Shown: positions 5,782 through 6,405 of the stretch, piece by piece | How the letters are laid out: the number at the start of each line of letters is the position of its first letter | Position numbering within the stretch: position 1 is the stretch's first letter | Position numbers and translations under genes: made by a program | Origin: Oscillospiraceae bacterium | GTDB lineage: Bacteria; Bacillota; Clostridia; Oscillospirales; Acutalibacteraceae | Assembly (NCBI GenBank): GCA_902797915.1 | Contig: CADBUK010000136.1 | Location: 1 to 6,405 of the forward strand | DNA: 6,405 nt | Reading direction: 5' to 3' | The notes under the pieces: generated by a model | What the model was told of the DNA's origin: nothing | Database searches by the model: none | What the model saw: only the letters and a program-made list of their open reading frames with translations

Positions 5782-5802
5782 GGGCGGATTTTTTATCCGC
5801 CC
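5782..5802 (+). other. Intercistronic hairpin between serC and serA without a U-tract
   Basis: GGGCGGAT (5782-5789) pairs perfectly with ATCCGCCC (5795-5802) around a five-T loop. The bases that follow (CAATAAATTG) are not T-rich, so it lacks the tail of an intrinsic terminator on this strand. It could be a processing or stability element, or a weak attenuator setting the serC:serA ratio. I see no promoter in the 64-nt gap, so serA most likely depends on readthrough. Confidence 0.6.
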
Positions 5803-5814
5803 CAATAAATTGAA

Positions 5815-5820
5815 AAAAGG
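5815..5820 (+). promoter_or_regulatory. Shine-Dalgarno site for serA
   Basis: AAAAGG (followed by A) ends 10 nt before the ATG at 5831. It is modest but the only candidate, and it supports this start. Confidence 0.6.
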
Positions 5821-5830
5821 ATTGATTATT

Positions 5831-6405
5831 ATGTATAAGGTACTTACGCTTAATAAAATCGCCGCGGTCGGCACAAGCCGTCTGGGCGGTAACTACACCT
5901 ACGGCGACGATATTCAGAATCCCGACGCGGTTCTGGTTCGTTCCGCTTCAATGCACGAAATGGACTTTGCCGATAACCTCCTCGCTATCGCGAGAGCAGG
6001 CGCCGGCACAAATAATATTCCCAAGGACAAATGCTCCGAGCAGGGTATTGTGGTATTCAACACTCCCGGCGCAAACGCCAACGCGGTTAAGGAGCTTGTT
6101 TTGACAGGTCTTTTCCTTTCTTCAAGAAAGGTTGTAGAGGGAATCGAGTGGGCTAAGACTCTCAAGGGCAACGGCGACGCTGTCGGTAAAATGGTAGAAA
6201 AGGGCAAGAGCCAATTCGTAGGTCCCGAAATCACAGGCAAAACCCTCGGCGTAATCGGACTCGGAGCAATCGGTATTCTCGTTGCGAACGCCGCTGTAGC
6301 TCTGGGTATGAAGGTTGTAGGCTTCGATCCCTTTATGTCCGTTCCCAACGCGCTCAAGCTCAATCCCCACGTTAAGCTCCTTAAGAGCAACGAGGAGGTT
6401 ATGAC
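5831..6405 (+). CDS. serA: D-3-phosphoglycerate dehydrogenase, N-terminal part (3' end outside window)
   Basis: The frame is open from ATG 5831 to the window edge, giving 191 residues. SerA is an NAD+-dependent enzyme of the D-isomer-specific 2-hydroxyacid dehydrogenase family that oxidises 3-phosphoglycerate to 3-phosphohydroxypyruvate, the committed step of serine synthesis. Visible are VRSASMHEM (36-44), the substrate-side segment ARAGAGTNNIP (54-64), FNTPGANANAVKE (76-88), and the Rossmann fingerprint GLGAIGILVANAA (143-155). The acidic residue Asp166 in VVGFDP fits NAD rather than NADP preference. The short N-terminus before VRSAS matches the Firmicutes form of roughly 390 residues. The catalytic Arg, Glu and His, and any C-terminal ACT domain for serine feedback, lie beyond the window. 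It follows serC, whose substrate it makes, after a gap that holds a hairpin. Confidence 0.93.
   Translation, partial: MYKVLTLNKIAAVGTSRLGGNYTYGDDIQNPDAVLVRSASMHEMDFADNLLAIARAGAGTNNIPKDKCSEQGIVVFNTPGANANAVKELVLTGLFLSSRKVVEGIEWAKTLKGNGDAVGKMVEKGKSQFVGPEITGKTLGVIGLGAIGILVANAAVALGMKVVGFDPFMSVPNALKLNPHVKLLKSNEEVM

Noticed and set aside
5914..6390. Long minus-strand open frame (158 codons), with a second one at 6122-6370
   Set aside because: Both lie antisense within serA, whose plus-strand frame is open from 5831 to the window edge with clear dehydrogenase motifs. The antisense products are low-complexity and match nothing I recognise.
1..6405. Mobile element, defence system, CRISPR array or RNA gene
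   Set aside because: I looked for transposase-like frames, terminal repeats, regular spacer-repeat patterns and tRNA-like cloverleaf sequence and saw none; all coding space is taken up by housekeeping genes or the aldolase-like gene.

Overview
The window is an ordinary-looking chromosomal stretch from a Gram-positive anaerobe. The protein sequences, the clostridial-style AGGAGG ribosome binding sites, the consensus sigma-A promoters and the order murI - DUF1934 (YwiB-like) - argS all point to Firmicutes, class Clostridia. My best guess is a gut Oscillospiraceae/Ruminococcaceae relative; that narrower placement is inference. All genes lie on the plus strand. I see no mobile element, CRISPR array, tRNA, rRNA or phage gene.

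Region 1 (1-3276) is the downstream end of an operon: the C-terminus of a D-Ala-D-Ala ligase (ddl), glutamate racemase (murI), a DUF1934 beta-barrel protein and arginyl-tRNA synthetase (argS). The first three genes overlap by 1 and 4 nt, argS follows after 9 nt, and the unit ends at an intrinsic terminator (3244-3276). Ddl and MurI supply the two D-amino-acid inputs of peptidoglycan (D-Ala-D-Ala and D-Glu), so envelope precursor synthesis is transcribed together with a translation gene.

Region 2 (3322-4422) is a self-contained single-gene unit. A fully consensus promoter (TTGACA, 17 bp, TGnTATAAT) drives a 325-residue DRE-TIM metallolyase/HMGL-like aldolase, closed by a strong intrinsic terminator. 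The protein keeps the metal-binding residues but lacks the catalytic histidine of true 4-hydroxy-2-oxovalerate aldolases and has no partner dehydrogenase beside it. It is the least understood gene here.

Region 3 (4424-6405) is the serine biosynthesis unit. An AT-rich, repeat-bearing leader with a TTGACA/TATAAT promoter precedes serC (phosphoserine aminotransferase). A 64-nt spacer with a GC-rich hairpin follows, then serA (3-phosphoglycerate dehydrogenase), which runs off the window end. SerA oxidises 3-phosphoglycerate with NAD+ and SerC transaminates the product. The leader carries a dyad matching the reported clostridial Rex (NADH sensor) operator at 13 of 14 specified positions, the most testable regulatory observation in the window. 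I did not find an obvious new multi-gene system; the points worth a second look are regulatory dyads and active-site substitutions.
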